Counted from the first letter of the stretch, positions 18,604 to 27,504 are shown. The stretch is DNA of 64,000 nucleotides from Sporosarcina sp. NCCP-2716 (GCF_023707985.1 NZ_BRCF01000003.1:248001-312000), one strand, 5' to 3'. The notes: a model not told the origin generated them from the sequence alone. Program-made: numbers and translations.

Positions 18604-19455
18604 GTGAAAAAAATCATCCTAACAACCGAAAGCGGTGCCGATCTGCCCGAACTTCTGGCGAAGAAACACAACATTCACGTAGTACCGATGCACGTCATTA
18701 TGAATGGAACGGACTATCTAGACGGTCAGTTGCCTGTTGAGGACATCTTTAATTTCTATGAGCGCACGAAAAAGATTCCTTCCACCGCTGCGACGAATAC
18801 GCACGAGTACCAGGAGTTTTTCAAAACGATCCGGATGAAGTTTCCTGATAGTGTCATCGTTCATGTAGGCTACACATCCAAAGCGTCTGTTTCCTATCAA
18901 AACGCACTGACGGCTGCAGAAGATGTGGAGGATATATATTTACTTGATGCGTTGAATGTCACGGGCGGATTGGCTGCGGTTGTTATGTATGCGGCTGCCC
19001 TGCTCGAGGAAGAGCCTGACATCGATCCTGTACGTCTGGTGGAGAGGGTCGAGGCAAAGGTTCAAAAGTCACGACTGGCATTCCTTCCCGGCAGCCTGGA
19101 CTTTCTGCGGGCCGGCGGACGGGTCAGTAATATGGCGTATCTTGGCGGTGCGTTGCTGAAGATCAAGCCCTGTATTGAATTGGTGGACGGTAAGCTTATG
19201 TCGACCAGAAAATACCGCGGGAAAATGGAAAAGGTCGCTGAAAGCTTGTTTGATGATTATCTACAGCAATACAACATTGACAGACAGCAGATCTATTTCA
19301 TCTATTCAATCGGGCTGAGTGAGACGATCAAACAACGGATTGACGAGATTGCACTGCAACAAGGATTCAAAAATAGTTTGTGGATTGAAGCGGGCGCGAT
19401 GATCTCGACGCATTCCGGCCCTAGCGGATTTGGTATTGCGGGGCTGGAAGTGTGA
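18604..19455 (+). CDS. DegV-family fatty-acid-binding protein
   Basis: 283 residues matching the two-domain DegV fold that binds a fatty acid for the FakA kinase. Seen: IILTTESGADLPELLAKKHNIHVVP at the start (fatty-acid carboxylate site), STAATNTHEYQEFF, SLDFLRAGGRVSN, and the carboxy IEAGAMISTHSGPSGFGIAG. GGAGGCGAC precedes the GTG start. It lies between AIM24 copies 1 and 2, so it belongs to the duplicated neighbourhood; no fakA is near. Confidence 0.9.
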   Translation: MKKIILTTESGADLPELLAKKHNIHVVPMHVIMNGTDYLDGQLPVEDIFNFYERTKKIPSTAATNTHEYQEFFKTIRMKFPDSVIVHVGYTSKASVSYQNALTAAEDVEDIYLLDALNVTGGLAAVVMYAAALLEEEPDIDPVRLVERVEAKVQKSRLAFLPGSLDFLRAGGRVSNMAYLGGALLKIKPCIELVDGKLMSTRKYRGKMEKVAESLFDDYLQQYNIDRQQIYFIYSIGLSETIKQRIDEIALQQGFKNSLWIEAGAMISTHSGPSGFGIAGLEV

Positions 19456-19471
19456 GGAACTGCTTCAGCGT

Positions 19472-19503
19472 GAATTGTTTGACGCGCAGGTTACCAAACA
19501 ATT
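19472..19503. repeat. Half element: AATTGTTTG-CGCGCAGG-CAAACAATT
   Basis: Short palindrome with AATTGTTTG / CAAACAATT arms around a core ACGCGCAGGTTAC. It is the same core as one arm of the P1-P4 palindromes and sits in direct orientation with the element at 19778-19809. Confidence 0.55.
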
Positions 19504-19777
19504 AAGGCCATATGTGTGCAGCAGATGGGCGCCGAGGCAAAAGCATACCAACGCGCCCAGCAAGCCTTCCCTCATTCGTCGTTTTACCAATTTGCCTTCA
19601 AAGTGCGGTATGAACTTGTTTCTCACACAGGCACTTACAATAGTTATATCACCAGACTTCGCTGTCGAATACAGATTTGTCACTAGGTTGCCCAGACGAG
19701 CTATCGCTTCACTGTTTGGATGTCCGTATGAGTTGTCTTCTCCATACGAAAGAATAGTACCGTAAGGTTTTAGACGT
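19504..19777. other. 274-bp block between two half elements, remnant sequence
   Basis: No complete gene. The plus frame from about 19516 to 19626 stays open and reads like protein (QQMGAEAKAYQRAQQAF, SSFYQFAFKVRYEL), so it may be the relic of a gene end, but no family is recognised. A third half element (TTTCTCACACAGGCACT) occurs at 19619-19636. Confidence 0.35.
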
Positions 19778-19809
19778 AATTGTTTGGCGCACAGGTCGCC
19801 ATACAATTG
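19778..19809. repeat. Half element bounding the accessory block
   Basis: AATTGTTTGGCGCACAGGTC-GCCATACAATT, in the same orientation as 19472-19503. It lies 48 bp before the AT-rich membrane gene. Confidence 0.55.
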
Positions 19810-19856
19810 TAGAAATGGTATGATTAATAGAAAGAAAATAACAATGATCGGAATTG

Positions 19857-20495
19857 ATGAACGTGAACTTTGAAGCCAAATACGTTATTCGCTGGGGCAT
19901 CCCAGGATGGGTGTTAATATTTTGGTTGCTTTATGGAGTGGTGTTCATTAAAGGTATCAACCCGTTAGATTCAGGACTAATTGATATTACAAAAGGAGCC
20001 ACGTTGCTAATATCTCTCGCTGCAATCGGTGTTCCTATTGGATATTTAATGCATCAAATTTATTTTGGTATACTTTGGTCGCTTAATAAAAAAAGAAAAT
20101 ACGAAGATATGATTAGTGAGATTGGAGAAAATTTTCCCAAAGGAAGTAATTGGGGAGAAGACAATATTAAAAATTATTTTCAATTAGAATATGTATGGCA
20201 TTCATTTCTGCTGAGCAAAGTGAAAGAGTCTAGAGAGTATATTGAAGGAAGATATAGGCACATGCTTGGAACAATTCATGGTCTTGGCACATTGCTTGTG
20301 TGTTCAGCCTTATCAGCAATTGGGTTTACCATAATATCTATTGGTACTTCCATTGATTTAATCACCAATCCCTTCTTTTGGATTGGATTGACGTTTCAAT
20401 TAGCGATATTTTTATCAGCAGTTGTAAATTACAATTATTTCTCCCACAATCTAAGAGCATTTCAAACCAAAATGTTGAAAGAATATTTTAAATGA
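19857..20495 (+). CDS. AT-rich four-span membrane protein, unknown function
   Basis: No family recognised. The 212 residues show two hydrophobic segments at about 17-36 and 45-70, a soluble charged stretch (about 75-145; LNKKRKYEDMISEIGENFPKG), and two further spans at about 147-170 and 180-200 with a short basic tail. Composition is strongly AT-rich relative to degV. ATG 19857 is used; the ribosome site is weak (CGGAAT). It lies between AIM24 copies 1 and 2, beside a group II intron relic, in a segment that looks acquired. Confidence 0.65.
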   Translation: MNVNFEAKYVIRWGIPGWVLIFWLLYGVVFIKGINPLDSGLIDITKGATLLISLAAIGVPIGYLMHQIYFGILWSLNKKRKYEDMISEIGENFPKGSNWGEDNIKNYFQLEYVWHSFLLSKVKESREYIEGRYRHMLGTIHGLGTLLVCSALSAIGFTIISIGTSIDLITNPFFWIGLTFQLAIFLSAVVNYNYFSHNLRAFQTKMLKEYFK

Positions 20496-20570
20496 GTATC
20501 CATCAAGATATTTTAATATTTTATTTTAATTAGGTTTAGTACGAGGCAATAATAAATATTCATCTATATA

Positions 20571-20647
20571 ATCGAGTAGGAGGGGGTGATTACCCCCCCC
20601 CCGACCTCTCACACCATCGTACGTAGCGTTCGGTATACGGCGGTTCA
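20571..20647 (-). mobile_element. 3' end of a group II intron (domain V/VI relic)
   Basis: Read on the minus strand, GAACCGCCGTATACCGAACG, then TACGTACGATGGTGTGAGAG, then a G-rich hairpin and CCTCCTACTCGAT match what I recall as the conserved 3' end of bacterial class C group II introns. No reverse-transcriptase/maturase gene or 5' domain is present, so only the tail remains. Class C introns favour sites after terminators. The homology is from memory and should be checked with a covariance model. Confidence 0.6.
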
Positions 20648-20758
20648 ATCAAGATGAGTACAGCAAAATGTTTCTCCCACAGGCACCCATCACTTGAATG
20701 TTTTTAACATAGAAACCCACCACTAAACCCGTTCGGTTAGAGGGAAATCCTAACCTGA

Positions 20759-21521
20759 CTATACAAGAAACGGTGCCATTAAGACTTTGCCTGTTCCGCG
20801 ATAGACATTCACCAATCCCTCGCCGGAAGCTGCAGAACCTAAAAGTGTTTTGCCCGAGCGCTCGACAGTGAAATCTAAACTGCCCGACCAAGCAATCGCC
20901 ATATTCCCATCGATTTTCAACTCATCATTGTCCAACTCGATTTCGATAAGTTCCTCTCTCAAAATGGTGGATTCCAGGGCAATCGTTCCTCCTCCGGTCA
21001 CTCCTAGATTGAAAAGACCTTCACCGCCTAATGTGGCAGATGAAAGAGTAGAACGCACCCCAGCCTTATGTTTGAGTCCTGAATCACAAGCTAAAAAGAG
21101 TCCGTCTTCTATGACAAGTGACTCATTCCAGTCACCAACATCCAATAACAAAATATGCTTAAACGTCTGTTCCAACACAAGTGTGCCGGTTCCCGTATAT
21201 TCAGGTTTGATGGCCGATTCTTTGGTCATTTTGCCCCGAATCGTTTTCCCGATAAAGTCGCCTACCCCTTTAAAGCCCCGTCGTCGCTTTTACATCCCCT
21301 GCCATCCATTGCATCGCCCCTGCCTGAATCGTAATGTTGGACTGACCGACATCGCAAACCAGCTGTCGTCTTCTCACATTCATTTCAGACGCAAAATATG
21401 CGGATTGAGCACTTGCGCGATCAGTGCTCAGTTCTCTTTGAAATTCAACTACTTTAAATGGGCCGAGCTCTTCTTTGACTTTCACATTCGGGTTGTCTTC
21501 AAAATTTCGGATTGTAAATAT
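20759..21521 (-). pseudogene. AIM24-family protein, copy 2 (frameshifted)
   Basis: Nearly identical to copy 1 over its whole length (offset 3110) but carries one extra A near 21270 in the run that reads CTTTAAAGCC here and CTTTAAGCC in copy 1. The shift splits the frame into an amino part (to VKATTGL) and a carboxy part (from MTKESAIKPEYTG). The codon at the conserved start position is ATA (21519-21521). It is therefore probably inactive, although a GTG at 21485 could start the amino fragment. Confidence 0.8.
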
Positions 21522-21542
21522 AATAACCGCCCGCTTTCTGAT

Positions 21543-22253
21543 CTACTTTGTTTTCGGCGACACACTATTGCTCGACGCACAGGTCACCAAACAACTATTT
21601 AGCATATCAATATTCGTGTTAATAACTAGATCAATGAGTACTTCTCGCATTTGAACATCGCTATATTCAATCATGCTTTTCATTTCTTCCAATGTGAAAA
21701 CATTTAACAATCCACTATTAAAGTGTCTAATATTTCTTAAATTATTTAATGCAATATCATAACCTTCTACTTCTGTACTAATAGCTAAATATGCATATTC
21801 GACAGCAGCTGAGTGAATAATATTTTCAAAGCTTGGACTGACATTTACATTTGCCTTCATACTAACTTCTTTAATATAACATAATAAATAAAATATAATC
21901 CTAAATTCCAATACTTTCTCTTGATCAGAATCAAAATGATCCAAATATTCACGAACTGAGTACGTAGATATCTCGGCTTGAATTACCGGACTTAGTATAC
22001 CTATATCACCTTGCATTTTATTTATTATATTTTGTAAATGTATATCCTGTTCCCAACTTTCCAAATTACCTTTATTAGAGCTATATAAAACTAACAATAT
22101 ATCATTTAAATAATTTGTTATTAAAAGTCTTTGTACACTTTTCAACTCATTAATTTCTTCTCTTCTGATTGTTAAGTGATTACTAAATATTTGAGAACAA
22201 ATAGCCGCTATCAAAGCTACTGATGCAGTTATTATAGCTGGTATGTAGCTCAC
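21543..22253 (-). CDS. AT-rich membrane-anchored helical protein, unknown function
   Basis: 236 residues: one amino-terminal membrane span (about 4-24, SYIPAIITASVALIAAICSQIF), then a long helical soluble region without recognisable motifs. The overall plan, a single span followed by helices, resembles small abortive-infection-type effectors, but no homology is claimed. GTG 22253 is the start, with GAGGTG five bases upstream. The last 15 or so codons run through a half element (NSCLVTCASSN), so the original carboxy end may have been replaced on insertion. It lies between AIM24 copies 2 and 3. Confidence 0.65.
   Translation of the reverse strand: MSYIPAIITASVALIAAICSQIFSNHLTIRREEINELKSVQRLLITNYLNDILLVLYSSNKGNLESWEQDIHLQNIINKMQGDIGILSPVIQAEISTYSVREYLDHFDSDQEKVLEFRIIFYLLCYIKEVSMKANVNVSPSFENIIHSAAVEYAYLAISTEVEGYDIALNNLRNIRHFNSGLLNVFTLEEMKSMIEYSDVQMREVLIDLVINTNIDMLNSCLVTCASSNSVSPKTK
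21571..21597. repeat. Half element, left boundary of the 21.6-22.3 kb block
   Basis: CTCGACGCACAGGTCACCAA, same orientation as the copy at 22268-22295. Confidence 0.55.
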
Positions 22254-22267
22254 TTATTCACCTCGCA

Positions 22268-22295
22268 CTGTTTGACACACAGGTCACCACACAAA
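22268..22295. repeat. Half element, right boundary of the 21.6-22.3 kb block
   Basis: CTGTTTGACACACAGGTCAC then CACACAAAG. With 21571-21597 it forms a direct pair that encloses the helical membrane protein gene. Confidence 0.55.
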
Positions 22296-22305
22296 GTCGA
22301 CTACC

Positions 22306-22557
22306 ATTTTTAAGCCCTGTCGTCGCTTTTACATCTCCTGCTATCCATTTCGCCCTTGCCTGAATCGCAATGTTGGATTGTCGAAAATCGCAAACCAGCT
22401 GTCGTCTTCTCCCATTCATTACAGACGCAAAATTTGCAGATTGGGCACTTGCGCAATCGGTGCCTAATTCTCTTTAAAATTCGACTACTTTAAACGGTCC
22501 GAGCTCCTCTTTGACTTTTACATACGAATCGTCTTCAAAATTCCTATTTGTAAATAT
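22306..22557 (-). pseudogene. AIM24-family protein, copy 3 (5' part only)
   Basis: About 250 bp equivalent to the first third of copies 1 and 2 (offset 1036 from copy 2), ending abruptly where the full copies continue with the KGVGDF codons. Several substitutions, a small deletion and an in-frame disturbance make it inactive. The break point lies a few bases from a half element. Confidence 0.8.
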
Positions 22558-22681
22558 AATGATCGCCCGTCTTCTGTTATGCTATTTTTAATATTCTTTT
22601 GAATATAGGTAATTAAACAAAAATGTCCCTTATTGATACACACTAAATGTGGAGTCGGCTTTAAACATCAGAACTATAAAT

Positions 22682-23926
22682 TTACTCTACAGACATTTTA
22701 CTTAACAATTCGTTGGTACGTATATTAATGCAAAAAATCACATGCTCTATATATTCTTTTCTATTATGAGTATATACAGGGAAACAACGGTTTTCTTCTA
22801 CATTTTCTACGAATTGTTCACTTTTCATGTAAAGACCTTTCTCGGAGAATCGAGGATTCCCAAAATATAAATAATTATCTACAACATTGTTAATACTCAT
22901 TTTTGTTTTTCCTACATATACAAGGAGTTTCAAATCTTCATCACTTTTAGGAAAGTAGTATAGTTGACGTTCGACTGGATTCCATTTCTTTTCGAATACA
23001 GTAAACATGGCATTAAAGTTTGAAAAGAAGTCTTCCAAATGAAATAATATTTCTTCGTCCATAGATCGTTTTGTATTTTCCTGTCTAGCTATTTTATTAC
23101 TTAAAAAGTCTAAAAGCACTGGGTATTCCCAATTAGCATAATTTATACTGGGAATTGAATTGTCACTAGCTTCATTTAGTCTATGACAAATCAATCCATA
23201 TAGATAAATAAAGTTTTCTTCATTAACCTCCATCTTTTTTATATTTTTTTCAAAATGGTCCCAATACTTTTTACTGTTCGATAGGTTTTGATACCTTCCG
23301 TTTATAGCTGACAATCCTGCAAGAAGAACTAAGCAACTATTGTCTCCTGCTTTTGCTCCTTTCTTCAAATAATCGAAAGCATTCTTTTCGCTTTTGTTTC
23401 CGCCATGTCCATAGTAATTCATCATAGCAAGCCAACGGTTGGATTTAACCACTCCTAAATTACACGCTTTACTAAAAATTTCTTTCGCCTCAAAATGATC
23501 CTCGATACAATCGCCAAGTCCTAAATAACTTGAAATTGCTTGTTGTAATAGTTTTGCACCATTCTCTTCTCGAGTATCATCTATATCATCAATCAGTTCT
23601 GGATTAGTTACTGTTTCTAGTTCTTCTGTTTCTAGTTCTTCTTTTTTTAGTTCTAAAATTAGTTGAATAATATCATTTAATGGAGTTGTGAAAAACTCTC
23701 TGTTATTAGATAGACGATTATTTTTAGCAGTTAAGATTGAATGTATTTGCTGTTCGGCTTTATGGCAATCTTTGAAAGGCTGCTGAAAAATCAATGTAAA
23801 TGGAGTAGGAATACCCGTTGATGCCGAAAGTTCACTAAGACGTATAAATGGGTCCCGTGTTGTTTTACCGATTTTATGGATTCCAGGCATTGCCGGGTTT
23901 TCTAGCACGTATATATATCCCTTCAT
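22682..23926 (-). CDS. GIY-YIG (T5orf172-type) protein with helical repeat region
   Basis: 414 residues. The amino domain (about 1-95) reads GYIYVLENPAMPGIHKIGKTTRDPFIRLSELSASTG, then HKAEQQIHSIL and REFF, the pattern of the T5orf172/Mug113 branch of GIY-YIG nucleases. After an acidic linker comes a Sel1/TPR-like helical region (about 130-260; GDCIEDHFEAKEIFSKACNLG, YYGHGGNKSEKNAFDYLKKGAKAG), then about 150 unassigned residues. A nuclease-like domain joined to a protein-binding repeat, in AT-rich DNA beside a DUF2075 helicase-nuclease, suggests a defence role (inference). ATG 23926 with GGAGTG six bases upstream is preferred over GTG 23935. Confidence 0.75.
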   Translation of the reverse strand: MKGYIYVLENPAMPGIHKIGKTTRDPFIRLSELSASTGIPTPFTLIFQQPFKDCHKAEQQIHSILTAKNNRLSNNREFFTTPLNDIIQLILELKKEELETEELETVTNPELIDDIDDTREENGAKLLQQAISSYLGLGDCIEDHFEAKEIFSKACNLGVVKSNRWLAMMNYYGHGGNKSEKNAFDYLKKGAKAGDNSCLVLLAGLSAINGRYQNLSNSKKYWDHFEKNIKKMEVNEENFIYLYGLICHRLNEASDNSIPSINYANWEYPVLLDFLSNKIARQENTKRSMDEEILFHLEDFFSNFNAMFTVFEKKWNPVERQLYYFPKSDEDLKLLVYVGKTKMSINNVVDNYLYFGNPRFSEKGLYMKSEQFVENVEENRCFPVYTHNRKEYIEHVIFCINIRTNELLSKMSVE

Positions 23927-23935
23927 TTTTATCAC

Positions 23936-24723
23936 TCCGATCTGTTATATTACCAATAAATACATCTGTTCAGGATTTCTTTTGACAGGTTTAGCATGGT
24001 TTTAAAGATAGCTACGTTTTACATTATATACACGCGTAACTCATTGTTTTATAGGAATCATTCACTAGAAAATATTCGATTGTCTTTTTTAACACACTAT
24101 TCTAGCAAAGACTTTTTACGTAAAAATCTTTTGATTCAATTGACGAGGTGCATGAATATGACATTCAAGATAGTGGTATTAGTCGCTTCACCGATGTAGG
24201 ATTCTTCATCTCACAAGTATTCGGAGATATTTGTAGCTTTGTCCTTGCTTTGATTGTAGGCATAATAAACACCTTTAAACATAAATGGAAATGAAATCAA
24301 ACAATTAAATAGTTAGTCGTTTTGTAATTATATTTAATAACTTATAGCCCCTCTTCCCTCTCTTGATTCCTCTTTAAGTGAAGATTTTAGTTTGAATTAG
24401 ACATCTGTGTAGTCTTCGAGAGTCTTCACTTGTTTCTGAAGAATAACTAATACTTCCATTTTAGCAATGTGATTAACATACTTAATAGCTTTGTATCTAA
24501 AGCATATTTCAGTCCCTTAACACATTGACGAACGTTACACGCCGTTCGAGCGGAGAATTTATCTTCAGATTTAACTTAATTACACACAGCTAGTTGCATT
24601 TTTTGATGCACGGTAACTAACTGTCCAACTCCGTGCTCTCCGAATGAGGAAATGTATAGTTCGTTTTTTTCATATACTTAAAAAGCCTTTCTCCAACCGT
24701 TTTATGACCCTTGAATACCGCGC
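23936..24723. other. 788-bp AT-rich gap with no convincing gene
   Basis: Both strands were read. Only short AT-rich frames occur. The best is a 48-codon frame at 24148-24294. The rest shows no clear repeat, RNA or promoter signal. Confidence 0.5.
24148..24294 (+). pseudogene. Possible remnant of a small membrane protein
   Basis: A frame open from just after a TAA at 24121 encodes DEVHEYDIQDSGISRFTDVG, a hydrophobic stretch (FFISQVFGDICSFVLALIVGII) and a basic end NTFKHKWK before TGA. It reads like the carboxy end of a lost gene. There is no good ribosome site, so expression is doubtful. Confidence 0.3.
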
Positions 24724-26649
24724 TTAGTATCCTCTCTTCTCATCCACCAAATACAAATCCTTTTCCCGCTTCCTCCGATACATCGTCACCCTCGCAAGCC
24801 GTTCCTTCAAATAACTTTGCAGCTCAGGATCCGTGCAATAGACTAAGCAGCCTTTCTGTCCGCGAGTCATGAGTGTACGGTACGTGTTCCGGATGAGCGG
24901 ATCGGCGAGTTGCCTTGCTTTGTCAGGATCTTCTTTGGCGATTTTCTTAATCCCCTTGAGCGATTGGTCTGTTTTAGCGCGCTTGGTATGGTCAGTATTA
25001 ATGTGCCCGTTTTCCATCCGCAAGTCGTCGCCGATGATGACACCGACATAGTCAAATTCCAGCCCTTGCGCAGTGTGGATGCAGCCTGCTTCACGGACGG
25101 AAGTGTTTTCAATGGCCCAGGTATTCTCGATATTCCAGCTGATGCCGAAATCGTGCTCCGGTAAAGTGATGTCGAGATGTTCGACGTCCAGCCGGTTATT
25201 CTTCGGCCACTCCCAGCAGTATCCCGCCATCATGCGCGATTTGTTGTTCCGTTCATTGAGCTTTTCAATATCCGCCAGCATGACATTCGGGTCATCGTAG
25301 ACCTTGAAATTATAATCCATCCCCATGTCGTTGACATTCGCTGTATCGCGGATGCCCAGCACATCATCGAGCCAGGCGATGTAGCCGTCGGAGCCATCGC
25401 ACCGGAACTGGGAGACGAGCTGCCGTTTAATGACTTGGGCGCCATATTCCTCAGCAAACTTCTCAATTGTTTCCGTACTGCCGATATCACTGAGCGTCAC
25501 TTTCTGATTTTCATCGATAAAGAAGATCGTGAATTGGGAAGCCTTGATAAGCTCCTTCACCTGATTTTCGCCTTTGTTCTGGAACATCCCGGATTTCTCG
25601 TTAAGACGGTGGGCTTCATCGATAATCAGGACATCGAACTCATTGAGGTCCGACTCCGTGAAACTTCCGGATCCCTTGAACAGGTTATCGATATGGGACT
25701 TCTTGAAATCCTTCTTTAGCTTTGTCGAGTAGATGTTGCGCGGAGCCGCATTTTTCGTGACGTACATCGTTGTCTTATCATTTGCAATCAGATTCACCAG
25801 CAGATTGATGGCCAGTACGGATTTTCCGGTGCCCGGACCGCCTTCAACTACCATTACCTGCTTTGTCCTTGTGCGAACACTTTCAAGCGCCAGCTGGAGT
25901 GCTTCTTCGTAGAACACTTTCTGGTCATCGATCATGACAAACTCTTCATTGCCCTTCAGCATAGCATTCAGCGTATCCTGCAGCGATTTGGACGGCCTGA
26001 TTTTGCCGTTTTCAATCTGATAGATCAGACGGTTCTGGTCACCTTTGCGTATATAGTTTTTGATGAAAGCCCGCAGCTTTTGGATTTCTCCCTTAGCAAA
26101 GATCGGCGCACGCTCCATATGGAATTCATAATGAGAGTCTGTCAGCGGGTCATTTTCTGTTTTTCTGTAATTGTGCAAGTACGCGCATGGTTTCAGGCTG
26201 ATCTGCTGTTTCTGCACGTTTTCATTGAAGTCTTCGATCAAAGCCGCATAGGACCATGCTTGGTAGGATGGATGGACAAGCTCACGTTTGCCGCCGCCGA
26301 CATACGTGCGAACCACTGCATCCCGGGTGGGAACTTTCTCGACTTCCTCCCATTGTTTCAGCTCCACGATGACGACGTGGTCCTGATTGCCGTCATTGCC
26401 GGCTACGAGGAAATCTACCCGTTTTGAAGTGTTCGGTATGTTGAACTCAATGGCGACCGCTGCATCTTCCGGAATTCCATCATCCTGCATGACGTTAGAC
26501 ATCTTCTGCAGGGAGTTTTCCCAAGAACGGATTTCCGCCTTGCTCGTCCTGCCGATCTTCTGCTGATAGGAATTATAGAGCCGATCGATCAGCAGCTCAT
26601 TCACCACGTCTCCGACAAACTGCTCTTTTGTCGATTCATAGATAATCAT
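24724..26649 (-). CDS. DUF2075-family ATPase/helicase with amino-terminal nuclease-like domain
   Basis: 641 residues. The amino domain holds a PD-(D/E)XK-like set: Glu68 (AIEFN), Asp79 (RVDFLVAG) and Glu96-x-Lys98 (VIVELKQW). A superfamily I type motor follows: Walker A VEGGPGTGKS (268-277), Walker B LIIDEAHR (Asp344, Glu345), a Q/R motif region (LVSQFRCDGSDGYIAWL), and late motifs HTAQGLEFDYVGVIIGDD and RNTYRTLMTRGQKG. DUF2075 proteins are often found in defence islands; the nuclease-plus-motor design fits a single-gene anti-phage or repair role, which is not proven. Composition matches the host better than the AT-rich neighbours. Confidence 0.85.
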   Translation of the reverse strand: MIIYESTKEQFVGDVVNELLIDRLYNSYQQKIGRTSKAEIRSWENSLQKMSNVMQDDGIPEDAAVAIEFNIPNTSKRVDFLVAGNDGNQDHVVIVELKQWEEVEKVPTRDAVVRTYVGGGKRELVHPSYQAWSYAALIEDFNENVQKQQISLKPCAYLHNYRKTENDPLTDSHYEFHMERAPIFAKGEIQKLRAFIKNYIRKGDQNRLIYQIENGKIRPSKSLQDTLNAMLKGNEEFVMIDDQKVFYEEALQLALESVRTRTKQVMVVEGGPGTGKSVLAINLLVNLIANDKTTMYVTKNAAPRNIYSTKLKKDFKKSHIDNLFKGSGSFTESDLNEFDVLIIDEAHRLNEKSGMFQNKGENQVKELIKASQFTIFFIDENQKVTLSDIGSTETIEKFAEEYGAQVIKRQLVSQFRCDGSDGYIAWLDDVLGIRDTANVNDMGMDYNFKVYDDPNVMLADIEKLNERNNKSRMMAGYCWEWPKNNRLDVEHLDITLPEHDFGISWNIENTWAIENTSVREAGCIHTAQGLEFDYVGVIIGDDLRMENGHINTDHTKRAKTDQSLKGIKKIAKEDPDKARQLADPLIRNTYRTLMTRGQKGCLVYCTDPELQSYLKERLARVTMYRRKREKDLYLVDEKRGY

Positions 26650-26908
26650 GGACTCACCCGCTTCGTACAGTTTTCACTAGCTATCCACATCTTACCAATG
26701 ATTTGAGGAAGTCACAATGGACTATTCGATTTTTTGCGTCTATTGTCGGTAATTGCGTTGTTCCCTTCCTTCTAACATTTTCGGCCTGCCACTTGCAGAC
26801 CGGTCATATGCTATACTGGGCTTAACTATTATCGGAAACACTCGGTCAGGTACCCAGGGTAAGCAGCCGTCTTGAGGGGCTGCATCATTCTGGAGAGGAG
26901 GGGCTCGC

Positions 26909-27337
26909 ATGAGTGAGGAATTGGCGGTCATGCTGAAGACGGTGCTGGACAGTTCGCTGCAGCCGATCCATGAGCGGCTGGATCGGATGGATGGGCGGTT
27001 CGACGTCATCGAGAAGGATCTTGCTGAGGTTAAGAAAGATGTTGCTGGACTGAAGACAGATATGACTGCTGTTAAAGAGGATATTTCTCTTATGAAGGGA
27101 GATATCTCCAAGCTGCAAACTGACATGTCCAGTGTTAAGAAAGATATCGCTGTTCTGCAGACCGACATGTCCAGCGTGAAGGAAGATATCGCCAGCCTGC
27201 AGACCGATATGTCCAGTGTGAAGGAAGATATCGCCAGTCTGCAGACTGACATGACGGACGTGAAGACGTCCATCAAGATCCTGCTGGACGGACAGCGGGG
27301 AATGCGGAAGGAAGTTACGCAGCGGTTCAACGAGTAG
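26909..27337 (+). CDS. Coiled-coil repeat protein, cut by an in-frame TAG
   Basis: 142 residues, almost all coiled coil. A 14-residue unit of the type LQTDMSSVKEDIAS is repeated about five times (42-bp DNA repeats between about 27030 and 27270), preceded by SLQPIHERLDRMDGRFDVIEKDL. The TAG at 27335-27337 is followed in the same frame by 37 further codons ending in TAA at 27449-27451 (RNVTKRMTLDINYLVHKVTDHDL...), which continue the expected helical end. The gene is thus probably a nonsense mutant of a 180-residue protein, or a naturally shortened form. GAGAGGAGGGG precedes the ATG. Confidence 0.75.
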   Translation: MSEELAVMLKTVLDSSLQPIHERLDRMDGRFDVIEKDLAEVKKDVAGLKTDMTAVKEDISLMKGDISKLQTDMSSVKKDIAVLQTDMSSVKEDIASLQTDMSSVKEDIASLQTDMTDVKTSIKILLDGQRGMRKEVTQRFNE

Positions 27338-27458
27338 CGGAACGTGACGAAGCGTATGACATTGGATATCAATTATTTGGTCCATAAGGTGACGGATCAC
27401 GATTTACTTTTCCATGAAATGCAGACAGACTATCGAGGTCAGCAGGGGTAACCACAAC

Positions 27459-27504
27459 TAAAAACCGGATCCGCCGCCAGCACGGCAGTGGATCCGGTTT
27501 TTTG
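27459..27504. terminator. Bidirectional terminator
   Basis: AAAACCGGATCC / GGATCCGGTTTT stem with A and T runs, between convergent genes. Its sequence closely resembles the hairpin at 32616-32656. Confidence 0.85.

Noticed and set aside
19465..19806. Minus-strand 113-codon frame after degV as a gene
   Set aside because: It passes through three half elements, starts and ends in repeat sequence, and has no ribosome site.
22682..26649. Prophage remnant
   Set aside because: No capsid, terminase, integrase or lysis gene is present; nuclease and ATPase domains alone do not support it.
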